DNA from: an uncultured Bacteroidales bacterium
GTDB lineage: Bacteria > Bacteroidota > Bacteroidia > Bacteroidales > UBA932
NCBI GenBank assembly: GCA_946406095.1
Contig: CAMJJO010000030.1
Coordinates: 1 to 14,635, forward strand
DNA length: 14,635 bases
Direction: 5' to 3'
Under the pieces are notes generated by a model. The model did not search any database and was not told the DNA's origin. It saw only the letters and a program-made list of their open reading frames with translations. Both the position numbers and the translations under genes were made by a program. Positions 1 to 7,529 of this stretch are shown here, in pieces (the first letter of the stretch is position 1; every line of letters starts with the position of its first letter).

Positions 1-355
1 TGCCGACGCCGTTGAGGCCTACGCTTTTCTTGAAGACCTTGTCGTCGAACTTGCCGCCGGTGTTGAGGATGCTCACGGCCTTCACCACCGAATCCAGCGG
101 GATGCCGCGGCCGAAGTCCCTGACGGTCACGTGGTTGTCTTCACTGATATCTACCTGTATCTGCTTGCCGAAGCCCATCGCGTACTCGTCCACCGAGTTG
201 TCGATGATCTCCTTCAGGAGCACGTAGATGCCGTCCCCGGGGTTGTTGCCGTTGCCGAGGCGCCCGATGTACATGCCCGGGCGCATCCGGACGTGCTGAA
301 CGCCTTCCAGGGTGCGTATGTTGTCGTCTGTGTAATTGGTCGTGTTAGCACTCAT
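1..355 (-). CDS. parE: DNA topoisomerase IV subunit B (ParE-type), N-terminal fragment
   Basis: Partial gene: the ATG is complementary to 353-355 and the frame stays open to the window edge, giving 118 residues. The protein begins MSANTTNYTDDNIRTLEGVQ and is the N-terminal GHKL ATPase region of a type II topoisomerase B subunit. Visible motifs are RMRPGMYIG, the ATP/Mg-binding N-box region LKEIIDNSVDEY, the RDFGRGIP G1 motif and the start of the VGLNGVG lid. Family knowledge: this subunit binds and hydrolyses ATP to drive strand passage by topoisomerase, with ParC/GyrA as partner, in the cytoplasm. The 'DDGIYVLLKE'-type region with the inserted NGNNPGDGIY resembles Bacteroidota ParE more than GyrB, where LVYEVVDNS is usual; ParE is therefore preferred but GyrB cannot be excluded from this fragment. 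It lies 26 nt downstream of the DUF1573 gene on the same strand and also has its own promoter very close to the ATG. Confidence 0.85.
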   Translation of the reverse strand, partial: MSANTTNYTDDNIRTLEGVQHVRMRPGMYIGRLGNGNNPGDGIYVLLKEIIDNSVDEYAMGFGKQIQVDISEDNHVTVRDFGRGIPLDSVVKAVSILNTGGKFDDKVFKKSVGLNGVG

Positions 356-361
356 AACCTA

Positions 362-392
362 CAAAGATAACAAGAAAAACCTTATTTCACAA
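362..392 (-). promoter_or_regulatory. Bacteroidota-type promoter of the parE-like gene
   Basis: Read on the minus strand, TTG (392-390) is followed after exactly 20 nt by TATCTTTG (369-362), matching the -33/-7 consensus TTG-N19-21-TAnnTTTG. Only 6 nt separate the -7 box from the ATG at 355, so the predicted mRNA would start about 2-3 nt before, or at, the start codon. The -33 element lies inside the 3' end of the upstream DUF1573 coding region. Confidence 0.6.
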
Positions 393-729
393 CGCCCCGC
401 AGGTGCAAAATCACTGGTTTTTTCCTGTCTGTAAGATATACGGTGACGGTTTTGTCGAAAGGGAAGGGGCCGTCCTCGTTGGAGTAGGTGACCTCGATGG
501 TGCCTTTCTGTCCTTTTTCCAAGCTCGAGCGGGTCCATTTCACGTTCGTGCAGCCGCAGGAGGTGATTGCGGAAAGAATGGTCAGAGGCTCATCCCCGGT
601 GTTCGTTACGGTAAATACGCAATGCTGCGGACCGTCGGCCTGGCTGATTGTGCCGAAGTCGTGGACGGTGCGGTCGAATTCCGCCCGTCCGCCTATGAGG
701 ACGCTTAAAAGAATCAATAAAATTTTCAT
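382..729 (-). CDS. Small exported DUF1573 domain protein
   Basis: A 115-residue protein. The start chosen is the ATG at 729 because it gives a clean Sec signal peptide (MKILLILLSVLIGGRA); a TTG start 18 nt upstream would add six residues that spoil the signal and would lie inside promoter sequence. After the signal it reads FDRTVHDFGTI, then FTVTNTGDEPLTI, then SCGCT (Cys58, Cys60), and ends in a KPVILHLRGVVK beta strand. This is the typical layout of DUF1573, an immunoglobulin-like periplasmic or surface domain that is abundant in Bacteroidota and often carries a conserved CGC. Its biochemical role is not established. It is the first gene of a short minus-strand unit with the parE-like gene (26 nt gap) and diverges from the ferredoxin gene. 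The domain call is firm; a function cannot be given. Confidence 0.85.
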   Translation of the reverse strand: MKILLILLSVLIGGRAEFDRTVHDFGTISQADGPQHCVFTVTNTGDEPLTILSAITSCGCTNVKWTRSSLEKGQKGTIEVTYSNEDGPFPFDKTVTVYLTDRKKPVILHLRGVVK

Positions 730-730
730 A

Positions 731-761
731 TTGCAAATGTAATACAAAAACCTTACCTTTG
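731..761 (+). promoter_or_regulatory. Bacteroidota-type promoter of the ferredoxin gene
   Basis: TTG (731-733), a 20-nt spacer and TACCTTTG (754-761) match the -33/-7 consensus fully. The start codon at 792 is 30 nt further on, leaving a short A-rich leader with no Shine-Dalgarno sequence, as is normal in this phylum. Confidence 0.7.
734..741 (-). promoter_or_regulatory. Possible -7 box for the DUF1573 gene
   Basis: Minus-strand TACATTTG fits TAnnTTTG and ends 4 nt before the ATG at 729. No exact TTG lies 19-21 nt upstream; the triplet at spacing 20 is TCG, so the -33 part is weak. If real, the transcript would be leaderless. It abuts the -33 TTG of the divergent ferredoxin promoter. Confidence 0.35.
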
Positions 762-791
762 CGACCGAGATACTAAACTAAAACAAAAGAT

Positions 792-962
792 ATGGCTTAC
801 AAAATTTCACCTGACAGTTGCGTTGCTTGTGGAACCTGCATGGGCGAATGCCCTACCGGCGCCATCAAGGAAGGAGACGTTTATTCCATCGATCCCGATG
901 TCTGCATCAGCTGCGGCACTTGCGCCGGAGCTTGCCCCATGGGAGCAATTTCCGAGGAATAA
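792..962 (+). CDS. 2[4Fe-4S] bacterial-type ferredoxin
   Basis: A 56-residue protein starting MAYKISPDSC. Two CxxCxxCxxxCP cluster motifs are visible: Cys10, 13, 16, 20 and Cys38, 41, 44, 48. Each binds a [4Fe-4S] cluster together with the pseudo-symmetric half of the fold. The length and two-fold symmetry are those of clostridial-type ferredoxins, soluble low-potential electron carriers of the cytoplasm that serve enzymes such as pyruvate:ferredoxin oxidoreductase, Rnf or hydrogenase. The partner cannot be told from this window. The gene is monocistronic: it has its own promoter at 731-761 and an intrinsic terminator 22 nt after the stop codon. It is divergent from the DUF1573/parE pair and unrelated in function to the operon that follows. 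Confidence 0.95.
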   Translation: MAYKISPDSCVACGTCMGECPTGAIKEGDVYSIDPDVCISCGTCAGACPMGAISEE

Positions 963-984
963 TCGGTCTTGAACGCTTTTTTTT

Positions 985-1015
985 ACGGGTTCCGCTGTGC
1001 GGAGCCCGTTTTTTT
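985..1015 (+). terminator. Rho-independent terminator of the ferredoxin gene
   Basis: An 11-bp stem ACGGGTTCCGC / GCGGAGCCCGT (985-995 and 999-1009, one T-G wobble) closes a 3-nt loop and is followed by a run of seven T (1009-1015). The susC -7 box begins only 2 nt after the T run. Confidence 0.9.
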
Positions 1016-1017
1016 CG

Positions 1018-1025
1018 TATATTTG
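1018..1025 (+). promoter_or_regulatory. -7 box of the susC operon promoter
   Basis: TATATTTG fits TAnnTTTG. The triplet 20 nt upstream is CTG (995-997), one base off TTG and inside the terminator hairpin. The predicted start site at about 1029-1030 falls at the left edge of the 16-bp perfect palindrome, leaving a leader of about 25 nt. The weak -33 element is consistent with a promoter that needs an activator. Confidence 0.55.
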
Positions 1026-1050
1026 GGCTTAGATTATAATCTAACCCAAA
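1022..1050 (+). promoter_or_regulatory. Near-perfect palindrome, probable operator of the susC operon
   Basis: The core TTAGATTATAATCTAA (1029-1044) is a perfect 16-bp palindrome. It is flanked by TTTGGG (1022-1027) and CCCAAA (1045-1050), which are exact reverse complements; the only break is one unpaired C at 1028. The left arm shares TTTG with the -7 box and the centre is just past the predicted start site. Its place and symmetry suggest a binding site for a dimeric one-component regulator; a small 5' leader hairpin is the alternative. Confidence 0.55.
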
Positions 1051-1054
1051 CAAT

Positions 1055-4000
1055 ATGAGAAGTAAAACTTTCAAGATGATTGTTGCAGCGGCCCTGCTGA
1101 TTTTGGCTTCGGCTTCTGCAATTGCCCAGAACCGCACGCTGAAAGTGCAGGGTGTCGTCACCGACTCGAAGGGAGAGACGCTCATCGGGGCAATGGTCTA
1201 TGTCCAAGGCACCTCCAACGGTGCGATGACGGACGCATCCGGGCGCTATGCCATTTCCGGCGTGCAGCCCAACGCTACTCTCGTAGCCAGCCTCATGGGC
1301 TATGAGGAGCAGACTACCAAGGTCGACGGCCGCACGGCCATCGATTTTGTGCTTAAAGACGACGCGCTCGTGCTCGAGGAGGCTGTCGCAATCGGTTACG
1401 GCAGCCAGCGCAAGGTTACCCTGACCGGTTCCGTGACCACCACCTCCGGCGACGCCCTCGTCAAGAACTCCTCCGTGAACCTGTCTCAAGGTCTCGCAGG
1501 CCGTGTTTCCGGCGTTATCGTGAACAACCGTTCCGGTGAGCCTGGCCGCGACGATGCCGTGATGTACATCCGCGGCCGTTCCACCCTCGGCAACAACAGC
1601 CCTCTCATCATCATCGACGGCGTTCCCGGCCGTGGAGATGAGTTCTCCCGCCTCACCGGTGAGGAAATCGAGAGCGTGAACGTGCTGAAGGATGCATCTG
1701 CAGCCATCTACGGTGCCCGTTCCGCCAACGGCGTCATCCTCGTGACGACCAAGCGTGGCCGCGCCGATGGCCGCCCCAGCGTGACCTTCACCTACGACTA
1801 CGGTATGCAGCAGCCCACCCGCCTGCTCAAGATGGCGGATGCGGTCACTTTCGCAAAGGCATACAATGCAGCCCGCGCCATCACCGGTGCATCTGCCATC
1901 TACACCGATGAGCAGATCCAGCACTACATCGACGGGGACGATCTGATCAACTACCCGAACACCAACTGGTTCGATGCCATCATCAAGGACCACTCCAACC
2001 AGCACAAATATGGCGTGAGCCTGCAGGGCGGCGCCGACAGGGTGAGCTACTTCGTGCAGTTCAACGGTCAGTATCAGGACGGTATCTACGTGAAGTCCGC
2101 AACCAACTACAACCAGTACAACGTGCGTTCAAACATCGACATCAAGGTCACCGAAGATTTCAAGCTCGGCGTCGACCTCAATGTCCGTCAGCAGCACAAG
2201 AACTACTCGGCTTATCCTTCCGACAACTACGGTATTTTCTACATCACCACCAGGCGCTATGCCTCCAGTTCCCCGTACTATCCCAACGGATATCTCCGCA
2301 GCGGTTCCAACCCTGCGGCTCTGGTGCAGAACCTGACCGGTTACGATAATACCACCTACAATACCATCAACACCACCTTCCGCGGCAACTACGATCTCCA
2401 CGCCATCACGAAGGGCCTTTCCGTGAACGCCGTCTTCGCATACGACGTGCACAACAACTTCCACAAGAACTGGTCGAAGAACTGGCCCTGCTACTCCTAC
2501 GACGAGATCACCGAAACCTACCGCGAGAGGGACAGCGGCGTGTTCACGACTCCTACCCTGAACGAGAGCCAGAACAACTACCACACCGTCACCCTGAACG
2601 CCAACATCAACTACGACCGTGAATTCGAAGGCGGACATCACGTGACCGCCCTCGCCGGTTTGGAGCAGAGCAACTACCGCAGGGACTATTTCAGCGGTGC
2701 TATCGAGAAGTATGATTCCGACATCCTGGACGAGTTCTTCGCCGGTAACGCGGACAAGGCATACTACAAGATCAACGGTTACGCCTCCGAAACCGCACGC
2801 CGCTCATTCTTCAGCCGTGTCGGCTACGACTACAAGAGCAAGTACCTCTTCCAGGCGCTCGTCCGCTGGGACGGTTCCGAGAACTTCCCGAAGGAGCATC
2901 GCTGGGGCGTATTCCCCGGCGCATCCGTGGGCTGGCGTCTTTCCGAGGAGCCTTTCATCAAAGACAACTACCCTTGGATCACCAACCTGAAGGTCCGTGC
3001 TTCCTATGGTGAGCAGGGTAACGACCAGGTGGACGCCTTCCAGTATCTCTCCACCTACAAGTACTCGACCAGCACTTCGTACAGGGCTCTGTATGACGGA
3101 AAGGAAGTAAACTTCATCATCCCTGACGGAGTTCCCAACCCCAATATCACCTGGGAGGTCGCCAAGACCTGGAACATCGGTCTGGACGGTTCGTTGTACA
3201 ACGGCCTCATCGGATGGGAATTCGAAGTGTTCTCCACCCGCCGTTCCAACATCCTTTGCACCCGTAACGCTTCCGTACCTTACTATACCGGCCTTACCAC
3301 CAACCTGCCGGACGAGAATATCGGTATAGTTTCCAACAAGGGTTTCGAGATCCAGTTGAACCACGAGAACAAGGTCGGGCACGGTTCCAATCAGCTCCGC
3401 TATCACGTGACCACCAACTTCATGTTCGCGAAGAACACCATCGAATATATGGATGAGACCCCTTACGACGAGGCGCATCAGTATATGAACCGCACCGGTC
3501 ACCCCATGGGAGCTTCGCTGATCTATCAGGTGGAAGGCATCAACAGGAGCTTTGAAGACATCAGCGCACATCCTCAGATGGCCGGCGCCGGACTCGGCGA
3601 CTTCTATTTCAAGGATCTTGACGGCAACGGCATCATCGACTCCCAGGACCGTCTCCGCTGCGACCTTACCGCAGTTCCCCAGATTGTCTTCGGTATCAAC
3701 GGAGACCTTCAGTGGAAGAACTGGGATCTGTCCATGCTGCTCCAGGGTCAGGCCCGCGCACGCTACTACTACGCTCCTCTGACCGACCCTGTGTCCGGAA
3801 ACATCGAATACGATGCGGCAAAGAACGCCTGGACTCTCGATAATACCGAGACCGACCACCCCCGTATCGCTTCCAATATCGGTAACGGCGGTGTCTACCG
3901 TTCTTCCTACTATTACCGCAATGCCGCTTTCCTGCGTCTGAAGAACCTCGAAATCGGCTACACTCTTCCCGGCCGTGTCTTCGGTCACCAGGTGGGCATC

Positions 4001-4144
4001 AAGAACATCCGTTTCTATGCTGCAGGTTACAACCTCCTCACCTTCTCCGAACTCAAGACCATCGACCCTGAGACCAGTGACGAAGGTTACCAGACCTATC
4101 CTCAGGTCAAGATCTACAACTTTGGTGTAAAAGTTACCTTCTAA
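1055..4144 (+). CDS. SusC/RagA-family TonB-dependent outer-membrane transporter
   Basis: A 1029-residue protein that imports oligosaccharides across the outer membrane, powered by TonB-ExbBD, with SusD as its lid. A signal peptide covers residues 1-25 (cleavage near SAIAQ). A carboxypeptidase-D regulatory-like beta domain follows (about 30-101; VVTDSKGETLIGAMV, GYEEQTT), then a TonB-box-like VAIGYGSQRK (111-120) and the plug (about 122-237; LAGRVSGVIVNNRSGEPG, YIRGRSTLGNNSPLIIIDGV, VLKDASAAIYGARSANGVI). The rest is a 22-strand barrel type sequence ending in Phe, as outer-membrane barrels do. There is no N-terminal STN domain, so it is not the transducer type that signals to an anti-sigma factor. 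It heads the operon, 12 nt before susD. Substrate is not readable from SusC itself; downstream genes suggest a glycan with N-acetylhexosamines. Confidence 0.97.
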   Translation: MRSKTFKMIVAAALLILASASAIAQNRTLKVQGVVTDSKGETLIGAMVYVQGTSNGAMTDASGRYAISGVQPNATLVASLMGYEEQTTKVDGRTAIDFVLKDDALVLEEAVAIGYGSQRKVTLTGSVTTTSGDALVKNSSVNLSQGLAGRVSGVIVNNRSGEPGRDDAVMYIRGRSTLGNNSPLIIIDGVPGRGDEFSRLTGEEIESVNVLKDASAAIYGARSANGVILVTTKRGRADGRPSVTFTYDYGMQQPTRLLKMADAVTFAKAYNAARAITGASAIYTDEQIQHYIDGDDLINYPNTNWFDAIIKDHSNQHKYGVSLQGGADRVSYFVQFNGQYQDGIYVKSATNYNQYNVRSNIDIKVTEDFKLGVDLNVRQQHKNYSAYPSDNYGIFYITTRRYASSSPYYPNGYLRSGSNPAALVQNLTGYDNTTYNTINTTFRGNYDLHAITKGLSVNAVFAYDVHNNFHKNWSKNWPCYSYDEITETYRERDSGVFTTPTLNESQNNYHTVTLNANINYDREFEGGHHVTALAGLEQSNYRRDYFSGAIEKYDSDILDEFFAGNADKAYYKINGYASETARRSFFSRVGYDYKSKYLFQALVRWDGSENFPKEHRWGVFPGASVGWRLSEEPFIKDNYPWITNLKVRASYGEQGNDQVDAFQYLSTYKYSTSTSYRALYDGKEVNFIIPDGVPNPNITWEVAKTWNIGLDGSLYNGLIGWEFEVFSTRRSNILCTRNASVPYYTGLTTNLPDENIGIVSNKGFEIQLNHENKVGHGSNQLRYHVTTNFMFAKNTIEYMDETPYDEAHQYMNRTGHPMGASLIYQVEGINRSFEDISAHPQMAGAGLGDFYFKDLDGNGIIDSQDRLRCDLTAVPQIVFGINGDLQWKNWDLSMLLQGQARARYYYAPLTDPVSGNIEYDAAKNAWTLDNTETDHPRIASNIGNGGVYRSSYYYRNAAFLRLKNLEIGYTLPGRVFGHQVGIKNIRFYAAGYNLLTFSELKTIDPETSDEGYQTYPQVKIYNFGVKVTF

Positions 4145-4156
4145 TCGGAATCTGAT

Positions 4157-6190
4157 ATGAAAAAGATACTCTTTATATTTGCAACTGCGGCCCTGCTTGC
4201 CGCCTGCAACGATGGTTTCCTGGACAAGAAACCTCTCGACAAGCTTTCCGAGGAGGCTGTGTTCAACAGCGACGCTCTTGCGGAGGCTTATATAAACGCC
4301 ATCTACACCGTCCTGCCGGATCCTTTCACGGAGGGTAATATCGGATGTATCTCCGATGAAGGATTCTTCCGTTATGGCGGCACATCCACCCGTTATATCG
4401 CAGACGGTTCCATGACCCCCAGCTCCATCATCCCTATGGATGAAGGCGGCCCCGCCCATAACACGCGTACTACGTTCCTTAATATATGGAACCGCGCATA
4501 TGAGTACATCTACCGCCTGAACTATTTCCTCAGGTATGTGGAGGAAAAGGGTTCGGCCATGACAGAAGAAGGCAAGAATAGGCTTACCGGCGAGGCATAT
4601 TTCCTCCGCGCCTGGGCCTACACGAACCTTATCGAGCGTTATGGCGGCGTCGTCCTTGTGGACAAACCCTTCGATGACATCGGTGCCGATTTCGTCGACG
4701 TCCGTTCCAATTTCGACGACTGCGTGACCTTCATCAACAAGGATCTCGACAAGGCAATCGATTTGCTTCCAGACAAATCCAACACCGCTCTCGGGCGCGT
4801 TCATAAGGACTGCGTGCTTGCTCTCCGCAGCCGTCTGACCCTGATCGTGGCTTCTCCTCTGTTCAACGATCCCAATTTCCCCACCGGAGGCGTTTTCCGC
4901 GGCGCTTATTCCGAGTCCAAGTGGCAGGATGCATATGATGCTGCAAAGGCTATCTGCGACCGTGCCGATGTCGACGGCGCATATGCCCTCGACGATACTT
5001 ACGATGGATTCTGGCGCGACGAGAATTCTCCCGAAATCATATGGGGCAAGTACTTCGTGCAGAGCAGTAACCAGCCTCACAAGGCTCAGCTCCTGTATAG
5101 CCTGATGGACTTCGGCGGAGGCGGCTGGGAAAGCTTCAATCCCACCCAGGCAATGTGGCTGGACTACGAAATGAAGGCCACCGGCAAGAAGATTTTCGAG
5201 GAAGGCTCCGGCTACGATCCCAAGCATCCCTTCAAGGGCCGTGATCCCCGTTTCGACCATTGTGTCATCTATCCTACGAAGATATACACATGGACCGACA
5301 AGAACGGCGGCTTGAACGAGACCCCGCTCGAGCTCTACCTGCTATATGAAAACGCCGAACTCGCCGACCTCGACAAGAGCAAACCCGAGCTTTCGACTTC
5401 CAAGAAGGCCAGCGACCAGATCCACCTCACCAACACCGGTGGCAGCGGCCTCACCAAGTGGTATATGCCGGACAGGTACATTTCCGAGTCCATGATCGGC
5501 AACGTGGTCTATCCTTGGTTCCGTCTCGGAGAGTTCTACCTCAACCTCGCAGAGGCTGCCTATCATCTGGGCAAGACCGCCGAGTGCCAGGACAATCTGA
5601 ACAAGATCCGCGACCGCAAGGATGTCAGGATGCCTCATATCTCCGATACCGGCACCGACCTTTGGGACCGTGTGGTCAACGAGCGCCGCATCGAGCTCGC
5701 ATTCGAGGCTTTCCGTTATTTCGATACCAGGCGCCTCAAGATCGCAGTCGGTTACGAGAATGTTCCTTTCGCAGGAATGCGTACCATGCTCCTCCAGAAG
5801 GGCAGCAAGCAGGATACCGTCTATCGTGTCGGCCAGCCTGAACCCCTCGTCAACAAGGAACGCAATTACTACTGGGCCAACACCGGTGAAAGGACTGCCT
5901 ACATCAAAAGCAACAACGGCAACGACGTTGCATATGTGGTCAATTATGTATGGAAGGGCAAGACTTATGTCGTCGACTACGGCGAGGCCTGCCTCACCAT
6001 TTCTCCTACGCAGAAGTGGTTCCCCAACAAAGACCGCAACAACCGTCCTCAGTCCGGAGCCCTCACCTGCAGCAATGCTCCCGGTGTGGAGAATCCCGAG
6101 GATTATCCTAACTACCTGATGCCTATCCCTCAGACGGAGATCGACAAGACCCAGAAGAGGATACAGCAGAACCCCGGTTATGTCTATTAG
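4157..6190 (+). CDS. SusD/RagB-family surface glycan-binding lipoprotein
   Basis: A 677-residue lipoprotein: signal peptide with lipobox LAAC, acylated Cys17, then NDGFLDKKPLDKLSEEAVF, the classic SusD N-terminus. The helical TPR-like part contains YFLRAWAYTNLIERYGGV, and the C-terminal RagB/SusD part contains FRLGEFYLNLAEAAYHLG and VNERRIELAFEAFRYFDTRR (about 455-525). It caps the SusC barrel at the cell surface and delivers oligosaccharide into it. At 677 residues it is longer than many SusD proteins (about 500-600), with an extended C-terminal region rich in Asn and Tyr. The start lies 12 nt after the susC stop. The 3' end overlaps the next gene by 11 nt (6180-6190), which points to translational coupling. 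Ligand specificity cannot be read from sequence. Confidence 0.96.
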   Translation: MKKILFIFATAALLAACNDGFLDKKPLDKLSEEAVFNSDALAEAYINAIYTVLPDPFTEGNIGCISDEGFFRYGGTSTRYIADGSMTPSSIIPMDEGGPAHNTRTTFLNIWNRAYEYIYRLNYFLRYVEEKGSAMTEEGKNRLTGEAYFLRAWAYTNLIERYGGVVLVDKPFDDIGADFVDVRSNFDDCVTFINKDLDKAIDLLPDKSNTALGRVHKDCVLALRSRLTLIVASPLFNDPNFPTGGVFRGAYSESKWQDAYDAAKAICDRADVDGAYALDDTYDGFWRDENSPEIIWGKYFVQSSNQPHKAQLLYSLMDFGGGGWESFNPTQAMWLDYEMKATGKKIFEEGSGYDPKHPFKGRDPRFDHCVIYPTKIYTWTDKNGGLNETPLELYLLYENAELADLDKSKPELSTSKKASDQIHLTNTGGSGLTKWYMPDRYISESMIGNVVYPWFRLGEFYLNLAEAAYHLGKTAECQDNLNKIRDRKDVRMPHISDTGTDLWDRVVNERRIELAFEAFRYFDTRRLKIAVGYENVPFAGMRTMLLQKGSKQDTVYRVGQPEPLVNKERNYYWANTGERTAYIKSNNGNDVAYVVNYVWKGKTYVVDYGEACLTISPTQKWFPNKDRNNRPQSGALTCSNAPGVENPEDYPNYLMPIPQTEIDKTQKRIQQNPGYVY

Positions 6191-7529
6191 CAAATACTTT
6201 TTATCAGCTCTCGTTCTCCTCGGCATTCTTTGCGGATGCCGGGGAGTCGGGCTGAAAATGAGCTATTCCTCCGCCGATATTTCCACGACGGAAGACGAGC
6301 ACACCATGCTCGCAGGCTTCGCCGCGCGCAGCAAACTCCACGACGGAATCCACCAACATCTTTATACTCACTGTCTTGTGCTTGGCGACGGCACCCGGAA
6401 GGTCTGCATCATCAGCAACGACCTTATGGAAATCTCCCCTGCGCTGGCGGATACCGTCCGCGCTTTGATTGCCGAGAAGTCCGGCCTTGCGGTGGACAAC
6501 ATCCTGATGCATAACATCCACACCCATTCCGCGCCCCGTTCCGGAGGCTGGTGCAACGTGCCCGGCGGCCCGAACCGTGCCTGGAAGGACAGGATGGTGG
6601 AGACGGTCGTGGGCAATGCCGTGAAGAACATCGCCGCCGAAGGCAAGCCCTTCAAGCTGGAAATCGGCAAAGGCAGCACCTCCATCAACGGCAACCGCTG
6701 CGAGAAGGAAGGCCCCGTGGACCACGACGTGTATGTGGCCCGCTTCCTCCAGAAGGGTAAGCCGGTGGTTTCGATAGTGAATCTGGCATGCCATCCCGTA
6801 TGCATGGGAGCCGGCAGCCTGCTGCTGAGTTCGGATTATCCCGGCATCTGCGGGAAATATCTTTCCGAGGCCTGGGGCGGGGAAGTGTTCCAGCTGACCG
6901 GCGCGGCCGGCAATATGGATCCGGCGCTCGGCCCCAAGATGGTCGAATATGCCGAGCAGTGCGGCAAGAGCCTGGCGGATTCGCTGGTGGACATCAAGTT
7001 CAGCAAGGTTCCTTCCAAGGGCATCCTGCGTCTGGTCAATGAGACGGTCGACCTGCCCTACCAGATAGAGGTGGTGACTCCCGAAGCGGTTATCGCGCAT
7101 GCGGATTCGCTTGCCGCGAGCGCCCGCACCGTCTTCCCGCGTTTCGCGGACGACGTCATGGGTTGGAAGGAAGAGATACTGGAGCGCTTCGAGGAGGGCC
7201 CTGTGGCATCCAAGCTGCGTTATCACCTGCACGGAGTGGATCTGGACGGGGTGATCTTCTTCTTCAGCGACGGAGAGCCTTTCTGCGAATACCAGATGGA
7301 GGCCCGCGCCGCTTTCCCCGACAGGACCATCTTCTTTGCCGGCTATACCAACGGACAGAACTCTTACCTGCCCTCCGAGCGTGCCTATCAGGTGCGCAAG
7401 GGCTACGAATATGAGGTGGAGCAGATGCACGTCTACATAAAGGCGCCGTATCCGCTCTCCGAAAAGATGCCTTCGGTTTATCGCGAAGGCGTTATCAAGA
7501 CTATCAGCGATACCATCGCAGAAGAGTAA
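6180..7529 (+). CDS. Neutral/alkaline ceramidase-fold lipoprotein (divergent hydrolase)
   Basis: A 449-residue lipoprotein with lipobox ILCGC (Cys20), so probably periplasmic or surface-exposed. It matches the neutral/alkaline non-lysosomal ceramidase N-terminal family. Visible motifs are MLAGFAARS near the N-terminus, NIHTHSAP (His114/His116, the zinc-site region), CHPVCMG (His205), LTGAAGNMDP (239-248), DGEPFCEYQ (Glu366) and AGYTNGQNSYLPSERAY (387-403). True ceramidases cleave the amide bond of ceramide using a zinc ion and a serine in the hexapeptide GDVSPN. Here that position reads GNMDPA, with Asp247 in place of Ser. The C-terminal Ig-like domain of full-length ceramidases is absent. 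Zinc ligands seem kept, so a metal-dependent hydrolase is likely, but ceramide as substrate is doubtful. The start ATG overlaps the susD stop by 11 nt and the stop TAA abuts the next ATG. Confidence 0.8.
   Translation: MSISKYFLSALVLLGILCGCRGVGLKMSYSSADISTTEDEHTMLAGFAARSKLHDGIHQHLYTHCLVLGDGTRKVCIISNDLMEISPALADTVRALIAEKSGLAVDNILMHNIHTHSAPRSGGWCNVPGGPNRAWKDRMVETVVGNAVKNIAAEGKPFKLEIGKGSTSINGNRCEKEGPVDHDVYVARFLQKGKPVVSIVNLACHPVCMGAGSLLLSSDYPGICGKYLSEAWGGEVFQLTGAAGNMDPALGPKMVEYAEQCGKSLADSLVDIKFSKVPSKGILRLVNETVDLPYQIEVVTPEAVIAHADSLAASARTVFPRFADDVMGWKEEILERFEEGPVASKLRYHLHGVDLDGVIFFFSDGEPFCEYQMEARAAFPDRTIFFAGYTNGQNSYLPSERAYQVRKGYEYEVEQMHVYIKAPYPLSEKMPSVYREGVIKTISDTIAEE

Noticed and set aside
818..1039. 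Plus-strand open frame overlapping the ferredoxin gene and running through its terminator
   Set aside because: It is a different frame from the ferredoxin with its eight cluster cysteines and would have to be translated through the terminator hairpin.
1034..2005. 323-codon minus-strand open frame over the start of susC
   Set aside because: It is antisense to the signal peptide, regulatory domain and plug of SusC, and lacks any domain of its own.
2804..5260. 818-codon minus-strand open frame opposite susC and susD
   Set aside because: It straddles the susC/susD junction antisense, is very rich in Val, Gly and Glu with no family motif, and is a shadow of the two plus-strand genes.
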